Positions 1-6,398 of a DNA stretch of 7,970 nucleotides are shown here, in pieces. The stretch comes from an uncultured Prevotellaceae bacterium (lineage in GTDB: Bacteria; Bacteroidota; Bacteroidia; Bacteroidales; Muribaculaceae). Positions within the stretch are counted from its first letter, which is position 1, and the number at the start of each line of letters is the position of its first letter. A program made the position numbers and the translations under genes. Under the pieces are notes generated by a model, which was given only the letters and a program-made list of their open reading frames with translations, made no database searches and was not told the DNA's origin. The DNA is taken from assembly GCA_946055125.1 (NCBI GenBank), contig CAMGFF010000092.1, positions 1 to 7,970 on the forward strand, read 5' to 3'.

Positions 1-1
1 T

Positions 2-874
2 AAGAAGAAAATGGCTCCGAGAGACAAATCCCAACAAATGATTCATAATAACTATCAAACAATTCAATTTATTGTTGGTCATAAAGATGAACCTTTGTCC
101 GAAGAGTTGTTATTGCAGATACATCGTCTAATGACAGAGAAAACCATGCAGAATCCTGATGACGCAGGACGCTTTAGGAACAATAATGACGTTGTGGTAG
201 AGAATGGTATCACGCATGAAACTGTCCATACTCCGCCTTCCTATACGGAAATTCCTCAGTTTGTAGATGATCTCTGTGAGTTTTTTAATGAAAGAAATAG
301 CAAACAATTTATTCATCCTATCATTCGTGGAATAACCATCCATTTCATAATATCCTATGTCCATCCTTTTTCTGATGGTAATGGACGTACTGCCAGAGCT
401 ATGTTTTATTGGTACATGTTAAGACAAGGATACTGGTTGACAGAATACCTCTCCATCTCCAGAGTTATTGCCAAATCAAAAAAATCCTATGAAAAAGCGT
501 TCTTATACACAGAGGCTGATGGCATGGATATTGGTTACTTTGCTTCGTACAATCTAAGAGTGTTGGAACAATCTTTTAAGCAATTACAAGATTATATCAA
601 GAGAAAACAAAACGAGAAAAAAGCAGCAAATATATATTTGCGCATGGGTGATTTCAATGAACGTCAAGCACAAATTATTAAATTATATGCAGATGATTCA
701 ACAGCATTAATAACGATAAAAGATCTGCAGATAAAATTTGGAATTAGCCCAACCACTGCAAAAAATGACATCATTGGTTTGCTGAAAAAAAATATTGTAA
801 CAGAGATCGCATTAAACAAAGTGAAAAGGGCTTATATTAGAGGAGAAGGGTTAGACTCTTTGCTATCTCAATGA
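2..874 (+). CDS. Fic-domain protein (probable AMPylating enzyme) with C-terminal winged helix, 5'-truncated by the window edge
   Basis: Fic proteins usually transfer AMP from ATP to a hydroxyl group of a target protein. The frame is open to the window edge (AAG AAG AAA before the first ATG at 11), and homologues carry more N-terminal sequence ahead of the PRDKSQQMI segment, so the gene is 5'-incomplete. Counting from the ATG at 11, the catalytic motif HPFSDGNGRTAR is at residues 118-129, intact with His118, Asp122, the anion-binding GNG and Arg126. The upstream TVHTPPSYTEIP segment (71-82) matches the target-docking flap. Residues about 213-280 look like a winged helix, suggesting DNA binding or autoregulation. 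The inhibitory (S/T)xxxE(G/N) helix of class II Fic proteins would lie upstream of the window and cannot be checked. The gene is much more AT-rich than its neighbours, suggesting acquisition. No antitoxin-like small gene follows it. The family call is firm; the target is unknown. Confidence 0.93.
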   Translation, partial: KKKMAPRDKSQQMIHNNYQTIQFIVGHKDEPLSEELLLQIHRLMTEKTMQNPDDAGRFRNNNDVVVENGITHETVHTPPSYTEIPQFVDDLCEFFNERNSKQFIHPIIRGITIHFIISYVHPFSDGNGRTARAMFYWYMLRQGYWLTEYLSISRVIAKSKKSYEKAFLYTEADGMDIGYFASYNLRVLEQSFKQLQDYIKRKQNEKKAANIYLRMGDFNERQAQIIKLYADDSTALITIKDLQIKFGISPTTAKNDIIGLLKKNIVTEIALNKVKRAYIRGEGLDSLLSQ

Positions 875-897
875 TATATCTTTATGGGCAATCATTG

Positions 898-948
898 CAT
901 CAAATTCTTTCCAATTTTGCAAACATTGGAAGGAATTTGATGATTTTT
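898..948 (+). terminator. Hairpin terminator after the Fic gene
   Basis: Starting 24 nt after the stop codon, 898-915 pairs with 925-942. This is an 18-bp stem with one G:T wobble and a 9-nt loop (TTTGCAAAC). ATTTTT follows directly at 943-948. The position and T-run fit intrinsic termination of the Fic transcript. The stem is AT-rich, so termination efficiency is uncertain. Confidence 0.65.
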
Positions 949-966
949 GAATGCTTTGACTTATGC

Positions 967-1006
967 AAACCCATTTCGCCGTAAGCATCCGAAATCGGCT
1001 GGGTTT
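967..1006. repeat. Imperfect inverted repeat (hairpin)
   Basis: AAACCCA (967-973) pairs with TGGGTTT (1000-1006). Inside it GCCG (978-981) pairs with CGGC (996-999), leaving a 4-nt bulge and a 14-nt loop. The loop holds CATCCGA (986-992), a heptamer that recurs at 1070-1076 and 1092-1098. No T-run follows, so it is not an obvious terminator. Its role is unknown. Confidence 0.45.
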
Positions 1007-1034
1007 TGGGGGTGGGGGATGTTACGTAACTTTG
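1005..1034 (+). promoter_or_regulatory. Bacteroidetes-type promoter ahead of the structured intergenic region
   Basis: TTTG (1005-1008) and TAACTTTG (1027-1034) match the -33 and -7 elements of the Bacteroidetes primary sigma factor, with an 18-nt spacer. The start site would be near 1040. No ORF of convincing size follows for about 500 nt, so a transcript from here would first cross the hairpins at 1154-1274. Short motifs of this kind also occur by chance. Confidence 0.45.
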
Positions 1035-1040
1035 CTGCCA

Positions 1041-1280
1041 AAAAAAGTTATGTTCAATCTGAAAGAAAACATCCGATTTGTGATGACGCAGCATCCGAGT
1101 GATATGCTTACTCCGAAATAAGCAGGGGAATCTTGCGCCGGTGGAGCCGGGCAGCGTGCCGGCGGCACGCGATTATGGTTAGCCCCACACAGCCCATGTC
1201 GTAGATATGGATTGTGTGGGGTCGCCCATAAAATGCGGCCGGAGAGTGTGACTCACGTCGCCCCATCCGGCCGCCAATAA
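1041..1280 (+). other. Structured GC-rich island: candidate noncoding RNA or remnant of a small mobile element
   Basis: This stretch has no plausible coding frame but dense base pairing. Hairpin 1 is 1154-1160 with 1164-1170 (GCGTGCC/GGCACGC, 3-nt loop). Hairpin 2 is 1183-1197 with 1207-1221, 15 positions with one mismatch and one wobble. Hairpin 3 is 1235-1243 with 1266-1274 (GCGGCCGGA/TCCGGCCGC, perfect), with a small inner GAGT/ACTC stem. About 1130-1275 is strongly GC-rich, while the DNA on both sides is AT-rich. The promoter at 1005-1034 points into it. No T-run follows hairpin 3. It does not show the hallmarks I know of tmRNA, RNase P RNA, SRP RNA or the common riboswitches. A non-autonomous mobile element with palindromic ends is an equal alternative. 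Family unknown. Confidence 0.35.
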
Positions 1281-1417
1281 CCCAAAAAACTATAAAAAAC
1301 CTATTGTTTACCCTTATTTATGAAGAAAATCATTAACTATCACTTTATTGAATTGTGCTATTGCTTATGTGCTGTCATTTACTGATGCAAAGTTAATGCC
1401 TTATTTGCATAATGATG

Positions 1418-1449
1418 TGTGACTTTTGTTCATAAAAAGGATAATTTTG
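1418..1449 (+). promoter_or_regulatory. Probable promoter of the DUF3108 gene
   Basis: TAATTTTG (1442-1449) is a perfect TAnnTTTG element. TGTG (1418-1421), one mismatch from TTTG, lies 20 nt upstream. The region is very AT-rich. Transcription from about 1456 would give a leader of roughly 100-140 nt before the DUF3108 start. That leader contains a GAGGAG sequence and a 12-codon ORF (1527-1565). Confidence 0.4.
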
Positions 1450-1593
1450 TTCAATTGTGCATAAATATGGTGCAAAAATGTTTCGCAAAATATAAAAAAT
1501 TGGTCAAAACGAGGAGAAAACGCATTATGGGCATAAACCAAAGGCGACAAAATGAGTCAATGTAGATTAGAAACAATAACGGCAAAAGAAGAA

Positions 1594-2370
1594 ATGAAAC
1601 TTATTCACCGCAATATCATCGATAAGTGCATTGTGGCGGCAATGCTATTGCTCCTTGCCATTCCACAACAAGCCAAAGCGGCCGAGCTGGCCAATGAGGA
1701 CCTCGACTATGAGATAGTGTATCACTGGGGACTGATATGGAAGCACGCCGCCTCGGCCAGGCTGAGCCTGCGCTCGGAGGACACGGTGTATCACACCAAG
1801 CTCACGGCACGCACGGTGTCGTGGGCCGAGAGCATCTACCGCGTGCGCGACACGCTGCGCTGCACCATAGCCAAGGAGGGACTGCGCCCGCTGCACTATG
1901 TGAAGTCGTCGCACGAGGGCGGACGTGATGAGGTGGATGAGGTGCGCTACTCCTACTCGGGCTATACCACCACCGGGCACTGCACGCGCCGCCGGCCGGG
2001 CAAGCCGGTGCAGACGCGGGAGCTCACGGCACAAGGCGCGGCCTACGACATGCTGAGTGTGTTTTATTTTCTGCGCAAGCTCAATTTTGCGGGTATGCGA
2101 CGAGGCACGGTGTATAAGTCCACAGTGTTCTCGGGCAAGAAAAAGGAAACGGTGAGCGTGCGCCTTGTGGGCACCGACGACATAAAGCTGCGCGACAAGA
2201 GCAAGCACCGCGCCTACCACGTGCAGTTCACCTTCACTCAGGACGGTGCCACCAAGTCGTCGGACGACATCGACACCTGGATTTCGACCGACGAGCAGCG
2301 CATTCCCCTCATGATACGCGGCCGCCTCTCGATAGGTGAGATCCGCGTCTACTACAAGCCCACGAAGTGA
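1594..2370 (+). CDS. DUF3108 domain-containing secreted protein
   Basis: The product is an exported protein of about 258 residues matching the DUF3108 family, whose biochemical role is not established. From the ATG at 1594 it begins with a classical signal peptide: basic MKLIHRNIIDK, a hydrophobic CIVAAMLLLLAI segment, and an AKA cleavage site near residue 29. No lipobox is visible, so a soluble periplasmic form is expected. The mature part shows DUF3108 features: YEIVYHWGLIW at its start, YRVRDTL about 60 residues later, a central YDMLSVFYFLR, and DTWISTDEQRIPLMI followed by GEIRVYY near the end. An in-frame ATG at 1552 would add 14 polar residues ahead of the signal peptide; 1594 is preferred because it puts the basic n-region at the N terminus. 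The gene converges on the WYL gene. Its coding sequence is GC-rich except for the first 80 nt or so. Confidence 0.88.
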   Translation: MKLIHRNIIDKCIVAAMLLLLAIPQQAKAAELANEDLDYEIVYHWGLIWKHAASARLSLRSEDTVYHTKLTARTVSWAESIYRVRDTLRCTIAKEGLRPLHYVKSSHEGGRDEVDEVRYSYSGYTTTGHCTRRRPGKPVQTRELTAQGAAYDMLSVFYFLRKLNFAGMRRGTVYKSTVFSGKKKETVSVRLVGTDDIKLRDKSKHRAYHVQFTFTQDGATKSSDDIDTWISTDEQRIPLMIRGRLSIGEIRVYYKPTK

Positions 2371-2396
2371 CCCGCCCTCCCCAGGTGACAGCATTT

Positions 2397-2443
2397 GGTG
2401 TGTTTTTTTTCAAAATTTTGATACACCCACATCGCGGTGTTTC
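2397..2443. terminator. Probable bidirectional terminator between convergent genes
   Basis: The gap between two convergent stop codons holds GGTGT (2397-2401) pairing with ACACC (2423-2427). The loop of that hairpin contains an eight-T run and the perfect palindrome TCAAAATTTTGA. ACACC can pair instead with GGTGT at 2436-2440, which is followed by TTTC. The T-run serves the plus strand, and the AAAATTTT block could serve either. The stems are short, so this is a moderate call made mainly from position. Confidence 0.4.
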
Positions 2444-2460
2444 TGAGCGGGGTGGGGTGG

Positions 2461-3357
2461 TCAGTCGTAGAGGGCGAGGGTGCGGCGCAGCTCGTCGAGG
2501 AGCTGTGCCTTGAGCTCGGGGGGCTTCACCACGGTGATGCTTGAGCCGAGGGAGAGGAGCTCCTTGATGAAGTCGAATGTGAGCAGGAGGTGGAAGTGGA
2601 AGAGGGAGTAGTTGTCGTGAATCGCCACCTCGCGCTGGGAGTGGTGCAGGGGTAGGGCGCGTAGATACTTGGCCTGCTTGCTGTCGACACGCAGCACCAC
2701 GTCCTTGGCCACTCCACGGCTGGTCATGATGCCGAAGCAGTCGTGGAAGAAGCCCTCGGCATCGAATCCCTCGGGCATTGTGAACACCTCTTTGCGGATA
2801 TGAGTGCCCGACATACGGTCGAGCGAGTAAGTCTTGATTTTGCGATCCTTCACATTGTAGCCCACCACATACCACAGTTGCTTGAAGAGGCGCACGAAGT
2901 AAGGCTCAATCACCACGCCGGGGGTGGGGTTTATGCGAGTGTAGGATTGGTAGGTGAACTGCACGCGGCGGTTTTGCTTCATGGCCTGTATCATCACCGG
3001 GAGGTTGGTGCGGGAGCTTGGCACGTCTTCGAGCACAATGCGTTGGCTCACTTCGCCTACGTCGCTGAGCATACCGGTCATAGAGGCGGTGTCGATGAGG
3101 AGCTCGCGCAGCTTCCCTGCCTGCTCGCCGGTGTCCTTAATGTAATACTCAAAAGTGGCTGGGTCGCATTCTATATCTACGTTGAAAATGTCGGCTATTC
3201 CGTCGCGATAGTTGTAGAAAGTGCGCCGGGCGAGAGGTTCACCTCCCGAGATGTTGGAGTCCACCCACAGGCGGTTGAGGTCGTTGCGGGTGATGCGGCC
3301 ATAGCGCTGCAGGGTGTCGATAATCCAGATGTATTTGTTTATTAATCCGCGGCCCAT
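2461..3357 (-). CDS. WYL domain-containing transcriptional regulator
   Basis: This 298-residue protein has the layout of bacterial HTH-WYL regulators. Residues about 6-75 form a winged-helix DNA-binding region (NKYIWIIDTLQRYGRIT, then RRTFYNYRDGI). The WYL domain follows from about residue 120, with LWYVVGYN at 161-168 and YSLDRM at 177-182, and then a C-terminal WCX-like region ending in LLDELRRTL. WYL domains bind nucleic acids or small ligands and control varied systems, including stress and defence genes; the ligand here is unknown. The start MGRGLINKYIWIID resembles the usual N terminus of Bacteroidales members. No Shine-Dalgarno sequence and no TAnnTTTG element is visible upstream, where the DNA is the heptad repeat array. 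It may therefore depend on read-through from the symporter gene or on a non-consensus promoter. The length is normal and no key region appears missing. Confidence 0.9.
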   Translation of the reverse strand: MGRGLINKYIWIIDTLQRYGRITRNDLNRLWVDSNISGGEPLARRTFYNYRDGIADIFNVDIECDPATFEYYIKDTGEQAGKLRELLIDTASMTGMLSDVGEVSQRIVLEDVPSSRTNLPVMIQAMKQNRRVQFTYQSYTRINPTPGVVIEPYFVRLFKQLWYVVGYNVKDRKIKTYSLDRMSGTHIRKEVFTMPEGFDAEGFFHDCFGIMTSRGVAKDVVLRVDSKQAKYLRALPLHHSQREVAIHDNYSLFHFHLLLTFDFIKELLSLGSSITVVKPPELKAQLLDELRRTLALYD

Positions 3358-3361
3358 TTCT

Positions 3362-3535
3362 ATCAGTTATCAGTTAGGAGTGAGTAGTTAGGAGTTATTT
3401 CAGTGAGTAGTTAGGAGTTATTTCAGGGAGGAGGGGAGGTGTTGGTTGGGAGAGAGGTAGGGAGTGTAGGAGAAAAAACTCCTCACTCCTCACTCCTCAC
3501 TACTAACTCCTAACTGAACGAGGACTCCTAACTGA
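3362..3535. repeat. Inverted array of heptanucleotide repeats (CTCCTAA/CTCCTCA type)
   Basis: The right arm reads CTCCTCA three times (3479-3499), CTACTAA (3500-3506), CTCCTAA (3507-3513), and again CTCCTAACTGA at 3525-3535. The left arm carries the same units on the other strand: TCAGTTAGGAG at 3370-3380 is the exact inverse of CTCCTAACTGA. A 23-bp unit is perfectly duplicated in tandem at 3381-3403 and 3404-3426. A purine-rich spacer of about 50 nt (3427-3478) separates the arms. The array fills nearly the whole gap between the symporter and the WYL gene and overlaps the symporter's stop codon at 3528-3530. It could fold into a long hairpin when transcribed. It looks like a slippage-prone minisatellite; function unknown. 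Confidence 0.85.
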
Positions 3536-4982
3536 AAGAGGGTTTCCTCACTAATGCAAGGCCCAGGATGGTGACGGCGGCGTTGAGGAGGAGGAGCTCG
3601 AAGCTCATCACGTAGCCGAAGCTGTCGAGGAGCCAGCCCTGCACGAAGAAGCAGATTACCGGGGCGGCGATGCACACGGCGGGCACCCACTTGTCGCGCA
3701 CCGAGGTGCGGCAGGCGAGGCCGAATGCGAAGAGGCCGAGGATGGGTCCGTAGGTGTAGCTGGCGATGGCATATACGGCGCTAATGGCGTCGCTGTTGCT
3801 GATGAGGTAGAACACCACTATCACCACTCCCATTATTGCCGACATTGCCACGTGCACCAGCTTGCGGGTGCGTGTGAGGCTGGCCTCGTCTTGCTTCTCG
3901 TGAGCCTTGAGCACGTCAACCGTGAACGAGGTGGTGAGCGAGGTGAGTGCCGAGCCTGCTGCCGAATATGAGGCCGAAATCAGGCCGAGAATGAAGAGGA
4001 TTCCCACAATGATGGGCATATTGCCGCTCGAAGCCACGAGGCCAAAGAGCTCATCGGTCTTCTCGGGGATTTCCATGCCAGGAGTGGCGTGCACGTAGAG
4101 CACCAGCAGGGTGCCGAGTACGAGGAAGAGGGCGATGACGAAGAATTGCGAAATGGAGCTCACAATCATGTTCTTCTGCGACTCCTTGAAGTTCTTGCAG
4201 GCGAGGTTGCGCTGCATCATGTCCTGGTCGAGGCCCGTCATGGCAATCACCATGAAGATACCGGCGAGGAACTGCTTCCAGAAGTAGGTGCCCTCCTTGG
4301 GGTTATCGAAGAAGAACACGCGCGAGGTGTCGTGGGCAGCCACGGCGCTCACCAGCGAGGGGAGGTCGTAGCCCAGCCCCTTGGCTATGAACACTATGCT
4401 GAGCACCACTGAGAGCACGAGGCAGAACGACTTGAGGGTGTCGGTCCATATCACCGTCTGCACGCCGCCCTGCTTGGTGTAGAGCCATATGAGTGCAATG
4501 GTGAGCACCACATTCACCACAAAGGGGATTCCGAGCGGAGCGAAGACGAGGCTTTGCAGCACCACGCACACCACATAGAAGCGCACTGCCGCGCCGAGCA
4601 TCTTCGACACGAAGAAGAACCACGCGCCGCTCTTGTAGGTGGCTGCGCCGAAGCGCTGCTCAAGGTAGCCATAGATGGAGATGAGGTTGCGCTTGTAGAA
4701 CATCGGCACCAGCAAGTAGGCGATCACGAAGTAGCCCACGATGAAGCCGAAGCACATTTGCAGGTAGGAGAAGCTCTTGCCCACCACCATGCCCGGCACC
4801 GAGATGAATGTCACGCCCGATATGGCGGCGCCCATTGTGGCGAAAGCCACGATGTACCACGGCATCTGGCGGTTGCCGGTGAAGAAACTCGCGTTGTCGC
4901 TCTTGCGCCCCGCGAGATAGGACACAAGGAATAGGATAATGAAATAGCCGACTATGGTAGCCAGCACTGTCCAGGCTGTCAT
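3528..4982 (-). CDS. Sodium:solute symporter (SSS family), candidate N-acetylmuramic acid or wall-sugar transporter
   Basis: This is a 484-residue inner-membrane protein of the SSS family, which couples sodium entry to solute uptake. It is almost entirely hydrophobic segments, about a dozen or more. Family landmarks include FFTGNRQMPWY (33-43), ISGVTFISVPG (54-64), YGYLEQRFG (104-112), TGLDQDMMQRNLA (249-261) and the serine/threonine-rich SASYSAAGSALTSLTTSF (336-353), in the area that helps bind sodium in this fold. The frame is open up to 5111, but that extension lies in the end of the NamZ gene and encodes low-complexity sequence, so MTAWTVLATIVGYF at 4982 is the chosen start. NamZ ends 28 nt upstream on the same strand, implying an operon. 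From this pairing, and from the SSS-type MurNAc transporter I recall in Tannerella forsythia, the substrate may be N-acetylmuramic acid; that part is inference. The last codons and stop lie in the heptad repeat array. Confidence 0.93.
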   Translation of the reverse strand: MTAWTVLATIVGYFIILFLVSYLAGRKSDNASFFTGNRQMPWYIVAFATMGAAISGVTFISVPGMVVGKSFSYLQMCFGFIVGYFVIAYLLVPMFYKRNLISIYGYLEQRFGAATYKSGAWFFFVSKMLGAAVRFYVVCVVLQSLVFAPLGIPFVVNVVLTIALIWLYTKQGGVQTVIWTDTLKSFCLVLSVVLSIVFIAKGLGYDLPSLVSAVAAHDTSRVFFFDNPKEGTYFWKQFLAGIFMVIAMTGLDQDMMQRNLACKNFKESQKNMIVSSISQFFVIALFLVLGTLLVLYVHATPGMEIPEKTDELFGLVASSGNMPIIVGILFILGLISASYSAAGSALTSLTTSFTVDVLKAHEKQDEASLTRTRKLVHVAMSAIMGVVIVVFYLISNSDAISAVYAIASYTYGPILGLFAFGLACRTSVRDKWVPAVCIAAPVICFFVQGWLLDSFGYVMSFELLLLNAAVTILGLALVRKPSFS

Positions 4983-5010
4983 TGAGAGAATGATATTTTT
5001 TAGTGAGTGA

Positions 5011-6240
5011 TTATTCTTTGTAGAGGAGGTACTTGCGGCGCTGCTGCTTGAAGCGCTCCACGTCGGCGGCCCAGGTGGCTTTAATCTCCTCGGCGCTGCG
5101 ACCCTGCTCAATCATGGTGCGGATGTCGCCCCGGCCAATCAGCTTCTCGAAGAAAGAGGTGAAGAACTTGTCGCCTGTTGCCACGTTGCGGTAGGCGTCG
5201 ATGAGATACTCCAGGTTGATGCCGGCGGCAATCACCTCCTCCTCATTGAGCGAGGAGAGGTCGCGCCCATGGCACTCCACATTGAGCTGCGGCGGATTCT
5301 TCGCTCCCGGCACGCTGCGCGGCGTGAAGCGGTAGTCGTAGCCCTTGCCCTTGAGCGCAGGGTGGCCGTAGATTTCGAAGGGCTTGTCGGTGCCTCGGCC
5401 AAGGCTCACCGGCGTGGCCTCGAAGTAGCATGTGGAGGGATAGAGATAGATTGCCAGCATGGTGCGCAGGTTGGGCGAGGGGGCAATGGGGAGGCGGTAG
5501 CGGGTCTGGTGGGTGTAGTTGTCGCAGGGCACCACCTTGAGGCGTGCGCCCAGTGGTTTGCCGTCCTTGAGCCAGCCCTCGCCGTCGGCCATCAGGGCAA
5601 GCTCACCGAGCGTCATGCCATGCACCACGGGGATGGGCAGGCGGCCCACTCCCGACTTGTACTTCATGTCGAGAATCGGTCCATCTACATACATGCCATT
5701 GGGGTTGGGACGGTCGAGCACCAGCACCTCCTTGCCATAGGTGAGAGCGGCATCCATGAGGTTGATCATCGTCACATAGTAGGTGTAGTAGCGCAGGCCC
5801 ACGTCTTGAATGTCGATAACTATCACGTCGAATTTAGCCATCGTCTCGGCGCTGGGCATGGGCGACTTTCCGTCGTAGAGCGAGGCAATAGGAATGCCCG
5901 TGGTGGGGTCAACGCCGCTCTTCACCTTCTCGCCGGCATCGGCGTTGCCGCGGAATCCATGTTCGGGCGAGAAAATTGTGGTCACGTCCACGCCCTTCTC
6001 GAGCATGATGTCGAGTGTGTGCTTGCTGCCCACCATGCCGGTGTGGTTGCTCATGATTGCCACGCGCTTTCCCTTGAGGAAAGGAATATACTCGGCGGTG
6101 CGCTCAGCGCCTACCACCACTGAGGCCTCACACTGTGCTGAGCCATCGTTGGCACGCGCCCCACACTGTGTGAAGATGGCAATCACAGCCACAGCCACCA
6201 GTTTCAAGAAAACATCACGGTGCATAGTCGTCATTATCAT
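5011..6240 (-). CDS. namZ: Exo-beta-N-acetylmuramidase NamZ family protein (DUF1343, GH171)
   Basis: NamZ enzymes remove N-acetylmuramic acid from the non-reducing end of peptidoglycan fragments for wall recycling or scavenging. The 409-residue product begins with a hydrophobic export signal (HRDVFLKLVAVAVIAIFTQC, residues 7-26), so a periplasmic location is expected; no good lipobox is seen. The DUF1343 landmarks occur in order: VAIMSNHTGMV (60-70), FSPEHGFRG (90-98), DIQDVGLRYYTY (143-154), LDRPNPNG (175-182), VHGMTLGELA (206-215), PSPNLRT (254-260), and a conserved block at 267-294 including SLGRGTDKPFE. Glu93 in SPEHGFRG is the likely catalytic acid, by analogy with Glu92 recalled for the B. 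subtilis enzyme. Starts at codons 3 and 6 are also possible; the sixth gives the tidiest signal peptide. The symporter follows after 28 nt. Family and length are normal; activity is inferred from the family. Confidence 0.92.
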   Translation of the reverse strand: MIMTTMHRDVFLKLVAVAVIAIFTQCGARANDGSAQCEASVVVGAERTAEYIPFLKGKRVAIMSNHTGMVGSKHTLDIMLEKGVDVTTIFSPEHGFRGNADAGEKVKSGVDPTTGIPIASLYDGKSPMPSAETMAKFDVIVIDIQDVGLRYYTYYVTMINLMDAALTYGKEVLVLDRPNPNGMYVDGPILDMKYKSGVGRLPIPVVHGMTLGELALMADGEGWLKDGKPLGARLKVVPCDNYTHQTRYRLPIAPSPNLRTMLAIYLYPSTCYFEATPVSLGRGTDKPFEIYGHPALKGKGYDYRFTPRSVPGAKNPPQLNVECHGRDLSSLNEEEVIAAGINLEYLIDAYRNVATGDKFFTSFFEKLIGRGDIRTMIEQGRSAEEIKATWAADVERFKQQRRKYLLYKE

Positions 6241-6301
6241 TGTAGTAGTTGTTGTTTTATTAGATTATCAGGCGAAACGCCGGCAGTGGCGAATCGATGT
6301 G

Positions 6302-6309
6302 CAAAAATA
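6302..6309 (-). promoter_or_regulatory. Possible -7 element of the NamZ-symporter operon
   Basis: On the minus strand this reads TATTTTTG, a full match to TAnnTTTG, about 62 nt before the NamZ start. No clear TTTG lies 18-20 nt further upstream, so the match is partial. The leader also carries a small hairpin, GGCG-AAA-CGCC (6271-6281). The 158-nt gap to the lactonase gene shows no strong terminator. Confidence 0.35.
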
Positions 6310-6398
6310 CTAAAAAGCGCAATAATATGCACCCATTTTCGGGCAAAAAATCACTTGGTGTGCCATTTTCTTGTCCCATTACAAGCCGGGAGAGGAGT

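Noticed and set aside
1001..1018. G-rich run (GGG, then GGGGG-T-GGGGG) as a G-quadruplex
   Set aside because: There are only three clear G-tracts, so a standard four-tract quadruplex is not formed without splitting runs.
900..1094. 64-codon minus-strand ORF across the palindromic region
   Set aside because: It overlaps the Fic terminator hairpin, has no ribosome-binding signal, and its sequence looks like translated repeat DNA with no recognisable domain. It may have been annotated as a small hypothetical protein in other genomes, but I cannot support it as a gene.
1320..1385. 21-codon ORF starting MKKIINYHF
   Set aside because: It is short, in very AT-rich DNA, with no Shine-Dalgarno sequence and no clear membrane or leader-peptide pattern. 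A chance frame is more likely.
1645..2394. 249-codon minus-strand ORF opposite DUF3108
   Set aside because: A shadow of the GC-rich DUF3108 coding strand, with low-complexity His/Arg/Ala-rich translation. The plus-strand protein has a signal peptide and family motifs.
3370..3535. CRISPR array
   Set aside because: The repeat units are 7-23 bp and contiguous without unique spacers, they occur in both orientations, and no cas genes are nearby.
4983..5111. 43-residue N-terminal extension of the symporter frame
   Set aside because: It overlaps the end of NamZ and encodes Pro/Ser/Ala-rich low-complexity sequence. The family N terminus begins at the ATG at 4982.
5269..6123. 284-codon plus-strand ORF opposite NamZ
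   Set aside because: An antisense shadow of a well-supported GC-rich gene, with His/Val/Ala-rich composition and no domain.
6364..6398. Terminator after the lactonase gene
   Set aside because: Only a 5-bp CTTGT/ACAAG stem without a following T-run on the minus strand is visible, too weak to call.
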